From assembly GCF_041346945.1 (NCBI RefSeq), contig NZ_CP166850.1, positions 4,813,501 through 4,877,500 on the forward strand: a stretch of 64,000 bases of DNA, read 5' to 3'. The notes under the pieces are model-generated. The model was given only the letters and a program-made list of their open reading frames with translations. It had not been told where the DNA came from and did not search any database. Both the position numbers and the translations under genes were made by a program. Positions 49,081 through 59,006 of the stretch are shown in pieces. Source of the stretch: Amycolatopsis sp. cg9. GTDB taxonomy: Bacteria; Actinomycetota; Actinomycetes; Mycobacteriales; Pseudonocardiaceae. The stretch's first letter is position 1. Every line of letters starts with the position of its first letter.

Positions 49081-50246
49081 AGCTTCTCGACCTGCCGCAC
49101 CAGCAGGTCGATCTCGTCCTCGGTGTTGTAGTAGTGCACCGAAGCGCGGAGCAGGTCCGGCAGGTCGCGCGCGGTGAAGTCGTACTGCGCCGACGTCCGC
49201 GACGACACCGACGTGTTGATGCCGGCTTCGGCCAGCCGCGCCTTGAGCTCCTTGGCCGGCGTGCCGTCGACGGTGAAGGTGACGATGCCGCAGCGGCGGG
49301 CGCCGATGTCGTGCACGTGGGCGCCGGCTTCGGTGAGCCGTTCGCGCAGGGTGGCGGCCAGTGCGGTGACGCGCGCTTCGATGGCGGGCAGGCCCCAATC
49401 GAGCGCGTAGTCGATCGCGGCGCCGAGGCCGAGGACGGCGGCGAAGTCCTTCTCCCACACCTCGAAGCGCTTGGCGGTCGGGTCGACGACGTACTCCGAC
49501 GGCGACGTCCAGCTCGCCGAGTGCAGGTCGAGCATCGCCGGCTCCAGCCGGTCCCGCAGCCGGGGGTGCGCGTAGAGGAAGCCCGTGCCGCGCGGGCCGC
49601 GCAGGTACTTGCGGCCGGTCACCGACAGCGCGTCGCACTTCAGGCGGGAGACGTCGAGGTCGAGCTGGCCCGCCGACTGGCAGGCGTCGAGCAGGAACGG
49701 GATGCCGGCGGCCTCGGCGATCGCGCCGATCTCCTCGGCCGGGTTCACCAGGCCGCCCTGGGTGGGCACGTGGCTGACGGCGATCAGCTTGACGTCGCCG
49801 CCCACGCGCCGGCGCAGCTCCTCGACGTCCAGCTGCCCGGAGCCGTCGTCGCCGATCACCTCGACGACCGCGCCCGTGCGCTTCGCGACCTGCAGGAACG
49901 CGATGGCGTTGCTCGCGTACTCCGCGCGGGAGGTGAGGATCCGGTCGCCGGGACCGAACGGCAGCGCGTAGAACACCGCCTGCCACGAGCGCGTCGCGTT
50001 GTCGGTGAGCGCGATGTCGTCGGGTTCGGCGCCGACCAGCCGCGCCGCGGACGCGTACACGGCGTCGAACCGGTCCGACGCCTCGGCGATCGCTTCGTAC
50101 CCGCCGGTCAGCGCCTCGTGGCGCAGGTAGTCGACGACCGTGTCGGTCACGACGGACGGCGGGAGCGCGGAGCCCGCGTTGTTGAGGTGGACAACTTCGG
50201 CGCAGCCGGGGGTCTCACGGCGTGCGCGTTCGACGTCGAAGGCCAT
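49077..50246 (-). CDS. Class V aminotransferase / cysteine-desulfurase-like PLP enzyme
   Basis: A 389-residue PLP enzyme. The N-terminus VVHLNNAGSALPP, the Schiff-base Lys in SVTGRKYLRGPRGTGFLY (about residue 203), and DACQSAGQ with the cofactor-binding Asp are clear. The region of the catalytic Cys loop of true desulfurases is not evident, so an aminotransferase or lyase role is as likely as desulfuration. It is divergent from a GntR regulator over 46 bases with a palindromic operator. Confidence 0.87.
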   Translation of the reverse strand: MAFDVERARRETPGCAEVVHLNNAGSALPPSVVTDTVVDYLRHEALTGGYEAIAEASDRFDAVYASAARLVGAEPDDIALTDNATRSWQAVFYALPFGPGDRILTSRAEYASNAIAFLQVAKRTGAVVEVIGDDGSGQLDVEELRRRVGGDVKLIAVSHVPTQGGLVNPAEEIGAIAEAAGIPFLLDACQSAGQLDLDVSRLKCDALSVTGRKYLRGPRGTGFLYAHPRLRDRLEPAMLDLHSASWTSPSEYVVDPTAKRFEVWEKDFAAVLGLGAAIDYALDWGLPAIEARVTALAATLRERLTEAGAHVHDIGARRCGIVTFTVDGTPAKELKARLAEAGINTSVSSRTSAQYDFTARDLPDLLRASVHYYNTEDEIDLLVRQVEKL

Positions 50247-50255
50247 ACCAACTGA

Positions 50256-50285
50256 ATACAGTAGATAGGTACTGTATGCAATACT
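50256..50285. promoter_or_regulatory. GntR operator region and leaderless promoter
   Basis: A perfect dyad ATACAGTA-N6-TACTGTAT lies at 50256-50277 and overlaps a second dyad GTAT-GCA-ATAC at 50274-50284. AATACT (50280-50285) sits seven bases before the GntR ATG and would serve as the -10 box of a leaderless message. Binding here would control the GntR operon and the divergent aminotransferase. Confidence 0.65.
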
Positions 50286-50292
50286 CCCGGCC

Positions 50293-50925
50293 ATGGCTCG
50301 GACCCCGCTGCGCAGCGACCTCATCGAGCGGATCACCACCCGCGTGCTCGACGGCAGGCTCGCCGCCGGCTCCCGCGTCAACGAGGTGCACCTGGCCCGC
50401 GAGCTGGGCGTCAGCCGGACGCCGCTGCGGGAGGCGCTGATCGGGCTCGCCGACCGCGGCCTGCTCGTCTCCGCGCCCGGCCGCGGGTTCCTCGTGCCGC
50501 CGTTCGACCCGGACGAGGCGCGCCGCCTCTACCCGCTGGTCGCCGAGCTCGAAGCCCTCGCGCTGCGCTGGACGTCGCCGCTGGAGCTGGCCGGGCTGCC
50601 GGACGAACTCGACGCCGTCGCCGACGAGATGGACGCGGCGCTGGCCGGCGGCGGCGATCTGTCCGATGTGGACGACCGATGGCACGCGCTGCTGCTGTCC
50701 CGCTGCCCGAACCCGCACCTGCTGCGGCTGCTCGGGCAGACCAAGCCGCTGCTCAAGCGGTACGAATCGTGCTACTTCGGCGGCGCGGGCCGCGCCGGAG
50801 AGAGCATCGGCGAGCACCGCCGGATCGCGGCGGCACTGCGCGACGGCGACCTGCCGACCGCGTCCGCGGTGCTCGTCCGCAACTGGGTGAAAGCCTTGGC
50901 CTACCTGGGGAAGGACGGACGATGA
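50293..50925 (+). CDS. GntR family regulator, FCD/FadR subfamily
   Basis: A 210-residue regulator with winged helix (residues 5-68, RVNEVHLARELGVSRTPLREALIGLADRGLL) and a C-terminal FCD helical domain whose metal-binding residues include Asp and His positions around DDRWHALLL and IGEHRRI. It most likely controls the divergent PLP enzyme and itself, with an amino acid or related acid as ligand. The stop overlaps the start of the phosphoesterase gene (ATGA). Confidence 0.9.
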   Translation: MARTPLRSDLIERITTRVLDGRLAAGSRVNEVHLARELGVSRTPLREALIGLADRGLLVSAPGRGFLVPPFDPDEARRLYPLVAELEALALRWTSPLELAGLPDELDAVADEMDAALAGGGDLSDVDDRWHALLLSRCPNPHLLRLLGQTKPLLKRYESCYFGGAGRAGESIGEHRRIAAALRDGDLPTASAVLVRNWVKALAYLGKDGR

Positions 50926-51680
50926 TCATCGCGCACCTGAGCGACCTGCACCTCGACGGCGAGCCGCGGGCCGAAGAACGCGTCGCCGCCGTGCTGGCTT
51001 ACCTGCGCGGGCTGGCGCGGCCGGTCGACGCCGTCGTGGTCACCGGCGACATCGCCGACCACGGCACGGCCACCGAGTACGCGCGTGCCGCCGAACTGCT
51101 CGAGTACCCGGCGCCGGTGCTGGTCTGCCCCGGGAACCACGACGTCCGCGCGGAGTTCCGGGCGGGCCTGCTCGGACTGCCGCCGTCGGACGAGCCGATC
51201 GACAGCGCCCAGGAGGTCGGCGGGGTGCTGTTCGCGATGTGCGACTCGACGATCCCCGGCCGCGGCGCGGGTTTCCTCGCCGACGAGACCCTGACGTGGC
51301 TCGACGACGTCCTTTCCGGCGGCGACGGACCGGCGATCGTCGCCTTCCACCACCCGCCGGTCGAGGTCGGCGTGCCGCTGGTGGACGGGATCCGCCAGCG
51401 CGGCGAGGAGCGGCTGGCCGCCGTGCTGGCCCGGCACCCGCGGGTGAAGGCGCTGCTGGCCGGGCACGTGCACACCGGCGCGTCGACGGTGTTCGCCGGC
51501 GTGCCGCTGCGCATCGCGCCGGGCGTCGTCTCGCAGTCCCTGCTGCCGGTCGAGCCGGGCGCGGACCGCGGCTGGGCCGAGGGCGGCCCGCTGGACTTCG
51601 AGCGGCCGCCGGGGCTGCTGCTGCACGTCCTGCACGACGACGGGCGGGTGACCAGCCACCAGCGCGTGGTTCCGCTCTGA
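50922..51680 (+). CDS. Metallophosphoesterase (CpdA-like)
   Basis: A 252-residue calcineurin-like phosphoesterase with the full metal-site set: LSDLHLD (residues 6-12), VVTGDIADHG, PGNHD, AFHHPPVE and the final GHVHTG. This short single-domain form resembles 3',5'-cyclic AMP phosphodiesterases and Rv0805-type enzymes. Coupling to the GntR gene by a 4-base overlap is unusual and suggests a shared signal; the true substrate is not known. Confidence 0.9.
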   Translation: MIIAHLSDLHLDGEPRAEERVAAVLAYLRGLARPVDAVVVTGDIADHGTATEYARAAELLEYPAPVLVCPGNHDVRAEFRAGLLGLPPSDEPIDSAQEVGGVLFAMCDSTIPGRGAGFLADETLTWLDDVLSGGDGPAIVAFHHPPVEVGVPLVDGIRQRGEERLAAVLARHPRVKALLAGHVHTGASTVFAGVPLRIAPGVVSQSLLPVEPGADRGWAEGGPLDFERPPGLLLHVLHDDGRVTSHQRVVPL

Positions 51681-51684
51681 CGGC

Positions 51685-52401
51685 TCAGCCGGAGATGGTC
51701 GCCTCGTAGCTCGTGTTCCCGCAGAACGCTCCGCCGTAGCCGGTGACTTCGACGCTTCCGGAGACGTCGCCGCCGTCGATCGTCACGCGCAGCCGCCCCG
51801 ACACCGGGTAGTACGGGCACGCGGCGACGCTCGTCGACGCCGTGAAGAGGTTCCCGCCGGTGGCGGCGATGTTCTCCACGGGTTCGACGGTGATCGTGCC
51901 GCCGTCCGCGCCGACCTCGGCGAGGTCGAGGTCCGCCGCCGCGGTGCCGGGGAGGCAGCCGGAGTTGGAGCCGAACCGGATCGCGCCGGGCTGCGGCTGG
52001 GCGGCCGGGTTGCCGGAGACCAGGCAGACGTCGACCGGGTTGACGTCGTTCGTGGTGCCGGTCGAGGAGATCGTCTCGACCACGCGCAGGGTCGCGGACC
52101 GGCGGAACGAGCGGCCCTCGACCGAACCGGAGATGGTGACGTCGTAGGAGCCGGTCGGGGACCCGCTCGGCTCCTCCTCGGTCGTCGTCTCCTCCTCGGT
52201 GGTCTCTGCCCCGGTGGTCGTTTCCGGCTCGGTCGTGGTTTCCGGTTCGGTGGTCGCCGGGGTGTCAGTCGGCGTCTCGGACGTCGTCGGGGCTTCGGTC
52301 GTCGACGCCGGGCTCGCTTCCTGCCGGACGCCACCGCAGCCGGCGAGCAGCAGCCCGGCGGCCAGCGCGGCGATGAGGTACCGGGGGTGCGATGCGGTCA
52401 C
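51685..52401 (-). CDS. Lipoprotein with Thr/Glu-rich linker
   Basis: A 238-residue lipoprotein. The signal peptide ends in the lipobox LLAGC (Cys at about residue 22). Residues 28-85 are a low-complexity stretch of Thr, Glu and Pro (TTEPETTTEPETTTGAETTE), a typical wall-spanning stalk. The mature domain (about 88-238) is beta-rich with four Cys (VDVCLVSG, NSGCLPG, AACPYY, AFCGN) that could form two disulfides. No family recognised. Confidence 0.78.
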   Translation of the reverse strand: MTASHPRYLIAALAAGLLLAGCGGVRQEASPASTTEAPTTSETPTDTPATTEPETTTEPETTTGAETTEEETTTEEEPSGSPTGSYDVTISGSVEGRSFRRSATLRVVETISSTGTTNDVNPVDVCLVSGNPAAQPQPGAIRFGSNSGCLPGTAAADLDLAEVGADGGTITVEPVENIAATGGNLFTASTSVAACPYYPVSGRLRVTIDGGDVSGSVEVTGYGGAFCGNTSYEATISG

Positions 52402-52431
52402 GCGCGTAGGTCGGTGGCCGCCGCGCCGGCG

Positions 52432-54057
52432 TTACGGGCGGCTGAACACCGGCAGCGTGATCCGCGACGGCCGGGTCGCGTCGTGGAAGACCTCGAAGCG
52501 GTTCGGTTTGCCGTCCACCGCCGACGTGACCGGTTCGCCCGTTCCGTGGTTGCGGGCGAAGCGGGGGAAGCCGCCGCCCGCCACCTGGACGCGCAGGCGG
52601 TGGCCGCGGCGGAAGCGGTACGCCGTCGGGTCGAGGTCGACCTCCGCCGTCACCACGCCGTCGGGGTCCGCCGCCGGGAAACCCGGGCGCAGCCGCAGGA
52701 TCCCGTCGGTCACGTTGCGGGACACGCCGTCCGGGTCGACGTCGCAGAGCCGGACGTAGACGTCCGCGTGGCCGAGCTCGGTGCGCACGTGCACGGTCGC
52801 GGCCACCTCGCCGATGACGTCGAGGTCCGCGGGCAGCGGCTCGCCGGTGAAGACGAGCACGTCCGGGCGGGCCTCGACCTCCTGGTTGTCGCGCTGCTTC
52901 GTGTCGCCGGTGAGCAGCGGGCCGCCGACCGCCGGGGTCGGGTCGGCCGGGTCGTAGGTGAAGGTCGTCGGGAGCGCCTGCTCGGCGGCCTCGCCGAGCC
53001 CGCCGATCGGCCGCAGGTGGGCCGCGGTCGGCGTCGACGGCGGCGGCCAGGATTCGAAGTCCAGCCAGGAGTTCGCGCCCTGCAGGAACAGCCGGACCGG
53101 CGAGCGCTGCAGCTGGGCGCGGTCGCCGAGCAGGTGCGCGCGCAGGAACCCGAGCTGGTCGCGGATCATCGGGCCCATGCTCGCCGGCTCGCCGTGCGCC
53201 CACGGCCCGATGGTGATCCGCGGCTGTTTGCCCGCTTCGGCGAGGATCCGGAAGTCGCGCAGCTGCCCGCGGATGAACAGGTCGTACCAGCCGGTGACCA
53301 TCGACACCGGGACGTCGAGCTTCGCGACTTCGGCGCTGTGGTCGGACATCACCCAGTAGTCGTCGTCCGGCACGAAGTGCGTGGTGATGTCCTGGAGGAA
53401 CTGCACCGGCTTCCCGATCGCGGCGACGTCGGCGCCGCCGAGCGGCAGGTGCGCCATCGCGCGCCGCGTCTTCCGCTTCTGGACCGGGTTCGGCAGCGCG
53501 GCGAACCGCTCTTCCTGGCGGCCGATCATCGCCGACCACGACACCATGTTGTCCGCCGCGAGCACGCCGCCCGGGTAGAACGTCGAGACGAACTCCGACG
53601 CCGTCACGCCGAGGCACATGGCGGCCAGCGGCGGGTCGAGGTACGGGCCGACCGCCCACTGCGTGTGCCCGAGGTAGCTGCCGCCCGCCATGGCGACCGT
53701 CCCGTCGCACCACGGCTGGGCCCGCAGCCACTCCGCGGTCGCCACGCCGTCCTCGCGCTCGAGGTGGAACGGCCGGAACTCGCCGCCGGAGCCGAACGAG
53801 CCGCGGGTGCTCTGGACGACCGTCTGCAGCCCGTGCCGGGCGAACGTGTCGCCGAAGAGCTTGGACAGCAGCCCCTTGCGGCCGTACGGCGTGCGGATCA
53901 GCACCACCGGCGCGGACGTGGTGCCCGCCGGGGCGTACCGGTCGGCCAGCAGCGTGACGCCGTCGGGCATCGGCGCGGCCAGGTCTCGCGTCACGACCGG
54001 CCTCGGTCCTTCGGCGCGGGGCAGCCCGAGCAGCTTGTCGACAAGTCGGTCCAGCAC
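52432..54057 (-). CDS. CocE/NonD family hydrolase (X-Pro dipeptidyl-peptidase S15 type)
   Basis: A 541-residue serine hydrolase. The alpha/beta-hydrolase domain carries the nucleophile motif GGSYLGHTQW near residue 125, the N-terminal MPDGVTLLADRY, and a likely acid/base pair around WYDLFIRGQ and GPWAHGE. The C-terminal third is a jelly-roll domain of the PepX_C type (RLRVQVAGGGFPRFARN). Members cleave esters, amides or Xaa-Pro peptides. The GTG at 54057 gives normal family length; GGAAGG lies 12 bases upstream, slightly far. Confidence 0.87.
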   Translation of the reverse strand: MLDRLVDKLLGLPRAEGPRPVVTRDLAAPMPDGVTLLADRYAPAGTTSAPVVLIRTPYGRKGLLSKLFGDTFARHGLQTVVQSTRGSFGSGGEFRPFHLEREDGVATAEWLRAQPWCDGTVAMAGGSYLGHTQWAVGPYLDPPLAAMCLGVTASEFVSTFYPGGVLAADNMVSWSAMIGRQEERFAALPNPVQKRKTRRAMAHLPLGGADVAAIGKPVQFLQDITTHFVPDDDYWVMSDHSAEVAKLDVPVSMVTGWYDLFIRGQLRDFRILAEAGKQPRITIGPWAHGEPASMGPMIRDQLGFLRAHLLGDRAQLQRSPVRLFLQGANSWLDFESWPPPSTPTAAHLRPIGGLGEAAEQALPTTFTYDPADPTPAVGGPLLTGDTKQRDNQEVEARPDVLVFTGEPLPADLDVIGEVAATVHVRTELGHADVYVRLCDVDPDGVSRNVTDGILRLRPGFPAADPDGVVTAEVDLDPTAYRFRRGHRLRVQVAGGGFPRFARNHGTGEPVTSAVDGKPNRFEVFHDATRPSRITLPVFSRP

Positions 54058-54107
54058 GGGCGCCCGCCTTCCGAAGTGGAGTAGACCCTTCCGGATCCGA
54101 CGGTACC

Positions 54108-55495
<1,388 letters not shown>

Positions 55496-55499
<4 letters not shown>

Positions 55500-56413
55500 C
55501 GCAGGCTCCCCACAGACAGGTTTCCGGTGAAACGCAGGTTGTCCGGGCCGGGCGGGACGTCGATCCCGCACAGCTCCAGCGCCGCGGCCAGCACCGGGTA
55601 CCGCGCCCGGTCACCGCCGTCGGCGATCTTGAGCGCGATCGCCGTGCCGTCCGGCAGCGCGGCGACCTGGACGGCTTCGAAGCCGTCCTTCGCGATCAGC
55701 CCCGGCACCGCGCGCATGACGGCGGTGACGTCGCGGCGGCTGCCGCCGACCAGCTCCGGGTGCGTCCGGATCCCGGCGGCGACCAGGTGCTCGGGCGTGC
55801 CGGGCGCGGCGGTCGCGATCTTCGAGACGGCGGTCGCGAGCCCGCGCAAGGTCGTCGCGAAGAGGGGCGCGCCGCAGCCGTCGACCGCGACGCGCTCGAT
55901 GCCGCGGCCGGTCAGGTCCTCGACGGTGGCCGCGATCGCGCGCTGCAGCGGGTGGGCCGGGTCGAGGTAGCCCTCGGTGCGCCAGCCGTTCAGCTCGCAG
56001 GTCGCGAGCATCGCCGCGTGCTTGCCGGAGCAGTTGTGCGCCAGGCGGCTCGGGGCGCGGCCGGTCGCGAGCCAGTGGTCGCGCTCGACCGGGTCGTACG
56101 GGAAGTCGGCCGGGTTGCCGAGCGCGTCGGGTGAGCGGCCGCCGAGCACGTCCGAGGCGGCGTCGAGGTGCATCTCTTCGCCGGAGTGGCTGGCCGCCGC
56201 GATCGCGAAGCCGGCGGGGGACAGGCGCAGCCCGAGCCGGGCCATCGCCGTGGCCTGCAGCGGTTTCGCCGTCGACCGCGGGTACATCGCGGCGTCCGGG
56301 TCGCCCGCGGCGAACAGCGTCGAGCCGTCCGGGGCGAGCACGACCAGCGAGCCGTGGTGCACGCCCTCGACCAGGCCGCCGCGGACCAGTTCGACCAGGG
56401 GTTCGTGGCTCAC
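55496..56413 (-). CDS. ansA: L-asparaginase (AsnA-II type, PF06089-like)
   Basis: A 305-residue enzyme of the less common asparaginase II family: [16 protein letters not shown] at residues 7-22, [11 protein letters not shown] near 44 with the Ser-x-x-Lys nucleophile region, [11 protein letters not shown] near 116, and DGCGAPLFA near 156. It should hydrolyse asparagine to aspartate and ammonia, feeding the next enzyme. The start GTG at 56413 overlaps the permease stop (GTGA). Confidence 0.9.
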
Positions 56414-57837
56414 ACGCCCTCCTCGTCGAACGCGCGCATGTCGATCCGCTTGCGCACGGCGAACCAGCCGACGACCAGCGCCACGAGGATCGCGGGCAGC
56501 GCCAGGAGGGTGATCCGGCCGGTCTCGTCGAAGCCCATCAAGACCACGACGGCGGCGAGGAACACCAGCGTCGCGATCTCGGTGTACGGCGAGAACGGCA
56601 GCCGGAACGACGGCCGCTCGATGCCTTCGCGCTCGGCCTTGCGGACGAACAGCAGGTGGCAGAGCACGATGATGGCCCAGGTGGCGAGGATGCCGATCGC
56701 GGCGAAGTTCAGGACGATGTCGAAGGCGTCCTTCGGCACGACGTAGTTGAGCCCGACGCCCAGCACGCAGACGGCCGCGGTGAGCAGGATCCCGCCGTAG
56801 GGCACGTGGTTGCGGTTCATCACGCCGGTGAACTTCGGCGCCGAGCCCGCCGTCGCCATCGACCGCAGGATCCGGCCGGTCGAGTAGAGGCCGGAGTTCA
56901 GGCTGGACAGCGCGGCGGTCAGCACGACCAGGTTCATCACGCTGTCCGCGGCGGGCACGCCGAGGTGGGAGAGCACGGTGACGAACGGGCTCTGGTCCTT
57001 CGAGTAGGAGCTCCACGGCAGCAGCATCGCCAGCAGCACGACCGAGCCGACGTAGAAGACCGCGATGCGCCACATGATGGAGTTGATCGCCTTCGGCATG
57101 ATCTTCTCCGGGTTCTCGGTCTCGCCGGCCGCGACGCCGACCAGCTCGACCGAGGCGTAGGCGAACACCACGCCCTGCACGATCAGCACCATCGGCAGCA
57201 GCCCGGTGGGGAAGATCCCGCCGTGCTCGGCGATCAGCTGCGGGCCGGGGGCGCTGCCGTCGATCGGCGTCCGCGTCACCAGCAGGAAGATCCCGATCGC
57301 CATGAACAGCACGAGCGCGGCCACCTTGACGATGGCGAACCAGAACTCCATCTCGCCGAACAGCTTCACCGAGACGAGGTTCAGCGTGAGGACCACGGCG
57401 AGCGCGATCAGCGCGAGCACCCACTGCGGGATCGGCGAGAAGAACGACCAGAAGTGCGCGTAGAGCGCGATCGCCGTGATGTCGGCGATGCCGGTGGTCG
57501 ACCAGTTGAGGAAGTGCATCCAGCCGGCGACGTACGCGCCCTTCTCGCCCATGAACTCGCGGGCGTAGGAGACGAAGGCGCCGCTGGAGGGCCGGTACAG
57601 GATGAGCTCGCCGAGCGCGCGGACGACGAAGAAGGCGAAGAGCCCGCAGACGGCGTAGACGATGGCCAGCGCCGGCCCGGCCTGGGCGAGCCGGCCGCCG
57701 GCGCCGAGGAACAGGCCGGTGCCGATGGCCCCGCCGATGGCGATCATGTTCACGTGCCGGGGCTTGAGGGCCTTGCGGTAGCCGGCGTCGCCCGCGTCTG
57801 TGGTGTTGTCGGACGGCGTGAGGGTCTGCTCGGTCAC
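56410..57837 (-). CDS. ansP: Amino-acid permease, AnsP/GABA-permease type
   Basis: A 475-residue APC-family transporter with about 12 helices. The hallmark [17 protein letters not shown] is at residues 30-46 and the conserved [23 protein letters not shown] follows helix 2. The operon position indicates L-asparagine as substrate, although the family also takes other amino acids. The GTG start overlaps the regulator stop (GTGA). Confidence 0.92.
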   Translation of the reverse strand: MTEQTLTPSDNTTDAGDAGYRKALKPRHVNMIAIGGAIGTGLFLGAGGRLAQAGPALAIVYAVCGLFAFFVVRALGELILYRPSSGAFVSYAREFMGEKGAYVAGWMHFLNWSTTGIADITAIALYAHFWSFFSPIPQWVLALIALAVVLTLNLVSVKLFGEMEFWFAIVKVAALVLFMAIGIFLLVTRTPIDGSAPGPQLIAEHGGIFPTGLLPMVLIVQGVVFAYASVELVGVAAGETENPEKIMPKAINSIMWRIAVFYVGSVVLLAMLLPWSSYSKDQSPFVTVLSHLGVPAADSVMNLVVLTAALSSLNSGLYSTGRILRSMATAGSAPKFTGVMNRNHVPYGGILLTAAVCVLGVGLNYVVPKDAFDIVLNFAAIGILATWAIIVLCHLLFVRKAEREGIERPSFRLPFSPYTEIATLVFLAAVVVLMGFDETGRITLLALPAILVALVVGWFAVRKRIDMRAFDEEGV

Positions 57838-58538
57838 TGGTCCCCGTTCACGATGCTGGTCAGAGTGGCTTCGACGTGCGTGAGGTGCGCGGTCATGGCT
57901 TCGACGGCTTGTTCTTCGGAACCGCTCTCGATGGCCGTGACGATCGCGCGGTGCTCGACGTTCGACTGCGCGCGGCGGTCGCCGAGCTGGTTGAGGAAGG
58001 CGGACTGGCGGGCGAGCGCGTCCCGGATCTCTTCGATCACCTTCCCGAACACGGGGTTGCCCGAGGCCTGGGCGATGGTGATGTGGAAGAGCGAGTCGAG
58101 CGCGACCCACGCGGTGTTGTCGGTCTCGGCGTCCATCCGCTCGACGAGGTGGCCGAGCAGGTCGAGGTCGTCCTGGCTGCGTCGCAGGGCGGCGTAGCCG
58201 GCGACGGGGATCTCGACGTGCCGGCGCACCTCGATGAGGTCGCGGGCGGAGTAGGGCCCGAAGGTGGGGTTCTCGGCGGGCCCGGTGGCGGTGACGAAGG
58301 TGCCCTTGCCGGTCTTCGACTCGGTCATGCCGAGGGCCTGCAGACCGCGCAGGGCCTCCCGGATGACCGACCGGCTGACCTCGAACTCCCTGCTCAGGGA
58401 CGCTTCGGAGGGCAGCTTGGCGCCGACGGGGTAGTCGCCGCGTTCGATCAGCTGCCGCAGGTGGGCCAGCACGGCTTCCATGGCGCTCACCCGGCGAGGA
58501 CCACCTTGTCCGGCTGTCTGGCTGTCAGACAGGTTCAT
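57834..58538 (-). CDS. GntR/FadR-type regulator of the asparagine operon
   Basis: A 234-residue regulator with winged helix (about 20-85, [36 protein letters not shown]) and an FCD helical domain. It is the first gene of the operon and probably autoregulated: the sequence TGTCAGACA lies over its own codons 3-6 and a clear promoter precedes it. The ATG at 58538 is preferred to a TTG at 58574 because the latter is part of the -35 box. It may sense aspartate or fumarate. Confidence 0.88.
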   Translation of the reverse strand: MNLSDSQTAGQGGPRRVSAMEAVLAHLRQLIERGDYPVGAKLPSEASLSREFEVSRSVIREALRGLQALGMTESKTGKGTFVTATGPAENPTFGPYSARDLIEVRRHVEIPVAGYAALRRSQDDLDLLGHLVERMDAETDNTAWVALDSLFHITIAQASGNPVFGKVIEEIRDALARQSAFLNQLGDRRAQSNVEHRAIVTAIESGSEEQAVEAMTAHLTHVEATLTSIVNGDQ

Positions 58539-58574
58539 GCGGGGAATGCTCGGTGCCGGGGATGCGGCTGTCAA
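58514..58574 (-). promoter_or_regulatory. Leaderless promoter and operator of the asparagine operon
   Basis: On the minus strand TTGACA (58574-58569), a 17-base spacer and GAGCAT (58551-58546) precede the ATG by seven bases, so transcription should begin at the start codon. Inside the first codons lies CTGTCTG-N5-CAGACAG (58514-58532), which includes the 9-base palindrome TGTCAGACA (58523-58531) typical of FadR-subfamily sites. Confidence 0.75.
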
Positions 58575-58610
58575 CGCGGGAGCCGACGGGTGTGGCCCAC
58601 CTCACCGGCC

Positions 58611-58663
58611 GTCATGAACGGGTCGTTCACCTAGTCAGACGACGTGAACGACCCTTTCATGAC
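58611..58663. repeat. Palindrome with GTCATGAACG ends, related in layout to the GAATGACTCATT repeats
   Basis: Twenty-base arms (58611-58630 and 58644-58663) pair with one mismatch around a 13-base loop. Overall length (53 bases) equals that of the three GAATGACTCATT palindromes, but the core sequence is GAACGGGTCGTTC-like. Confidence 0.8.
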
Positions 58664-58759
58664 ATCGCCGCGTTCATGGCGTCGGACCGGCCGCGGCCCT
58701 TCGTGCTCGGCGAGCCGCACCCGCGGTCCCGATGCCGGTTCCGGCTCCCCGGCAGAGGT

Positions 58760-58812
58760 CTTGAATGAGTCATTCAGGACCCCCCAAGACCTGAATGACT
58801 CATTCAAGACGC
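58760..58812. repeat. Dispersed palindromic repeat, copy 3 (GAATGAGTCATT core)
   Basis: Perfect 21-base arms (58760-58780 and 58792-58812) with an 11-base C-rich loop. The core is TTGAATGAGTCATTCA, in the opposite orientation to copies 1 and 2; flanking bases differ (GTCTT instead of GTCGC). Confidence 0.9.
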
Positions 58813-59006
58813 TCCCGACCGCCGGACCGGCCGCCCCGCGTAACCGTCCGGCCGCACCCCGTGCCGTGATCACCACCGCCCGAAACGGTGGCGCGTCGTG
58901 CCACCCGGAGCAGGCCCCAGAGGCGCACAATCGAGCCCGGCGAGTGCGGGATAGGCTGGGGGACCCGGGCGCGCCGGTCCCATCCAGACAGGGGAGGTTT
59001 TCGCTG

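Larger units (their letters stand above)
58575..59006. other. Intergenic region before dnaE with two large palindromes
   Basis: No gene is supported. The region carries palindromes at 58611-58663 and 58760-58812 and the dnaE ribosome site GGGGAGG at 58991-58997. Open frames cross it but begin in the palindromes and show no coding character. The dnaE promoter must lie downstream of 58812. Confidence 0.6.
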
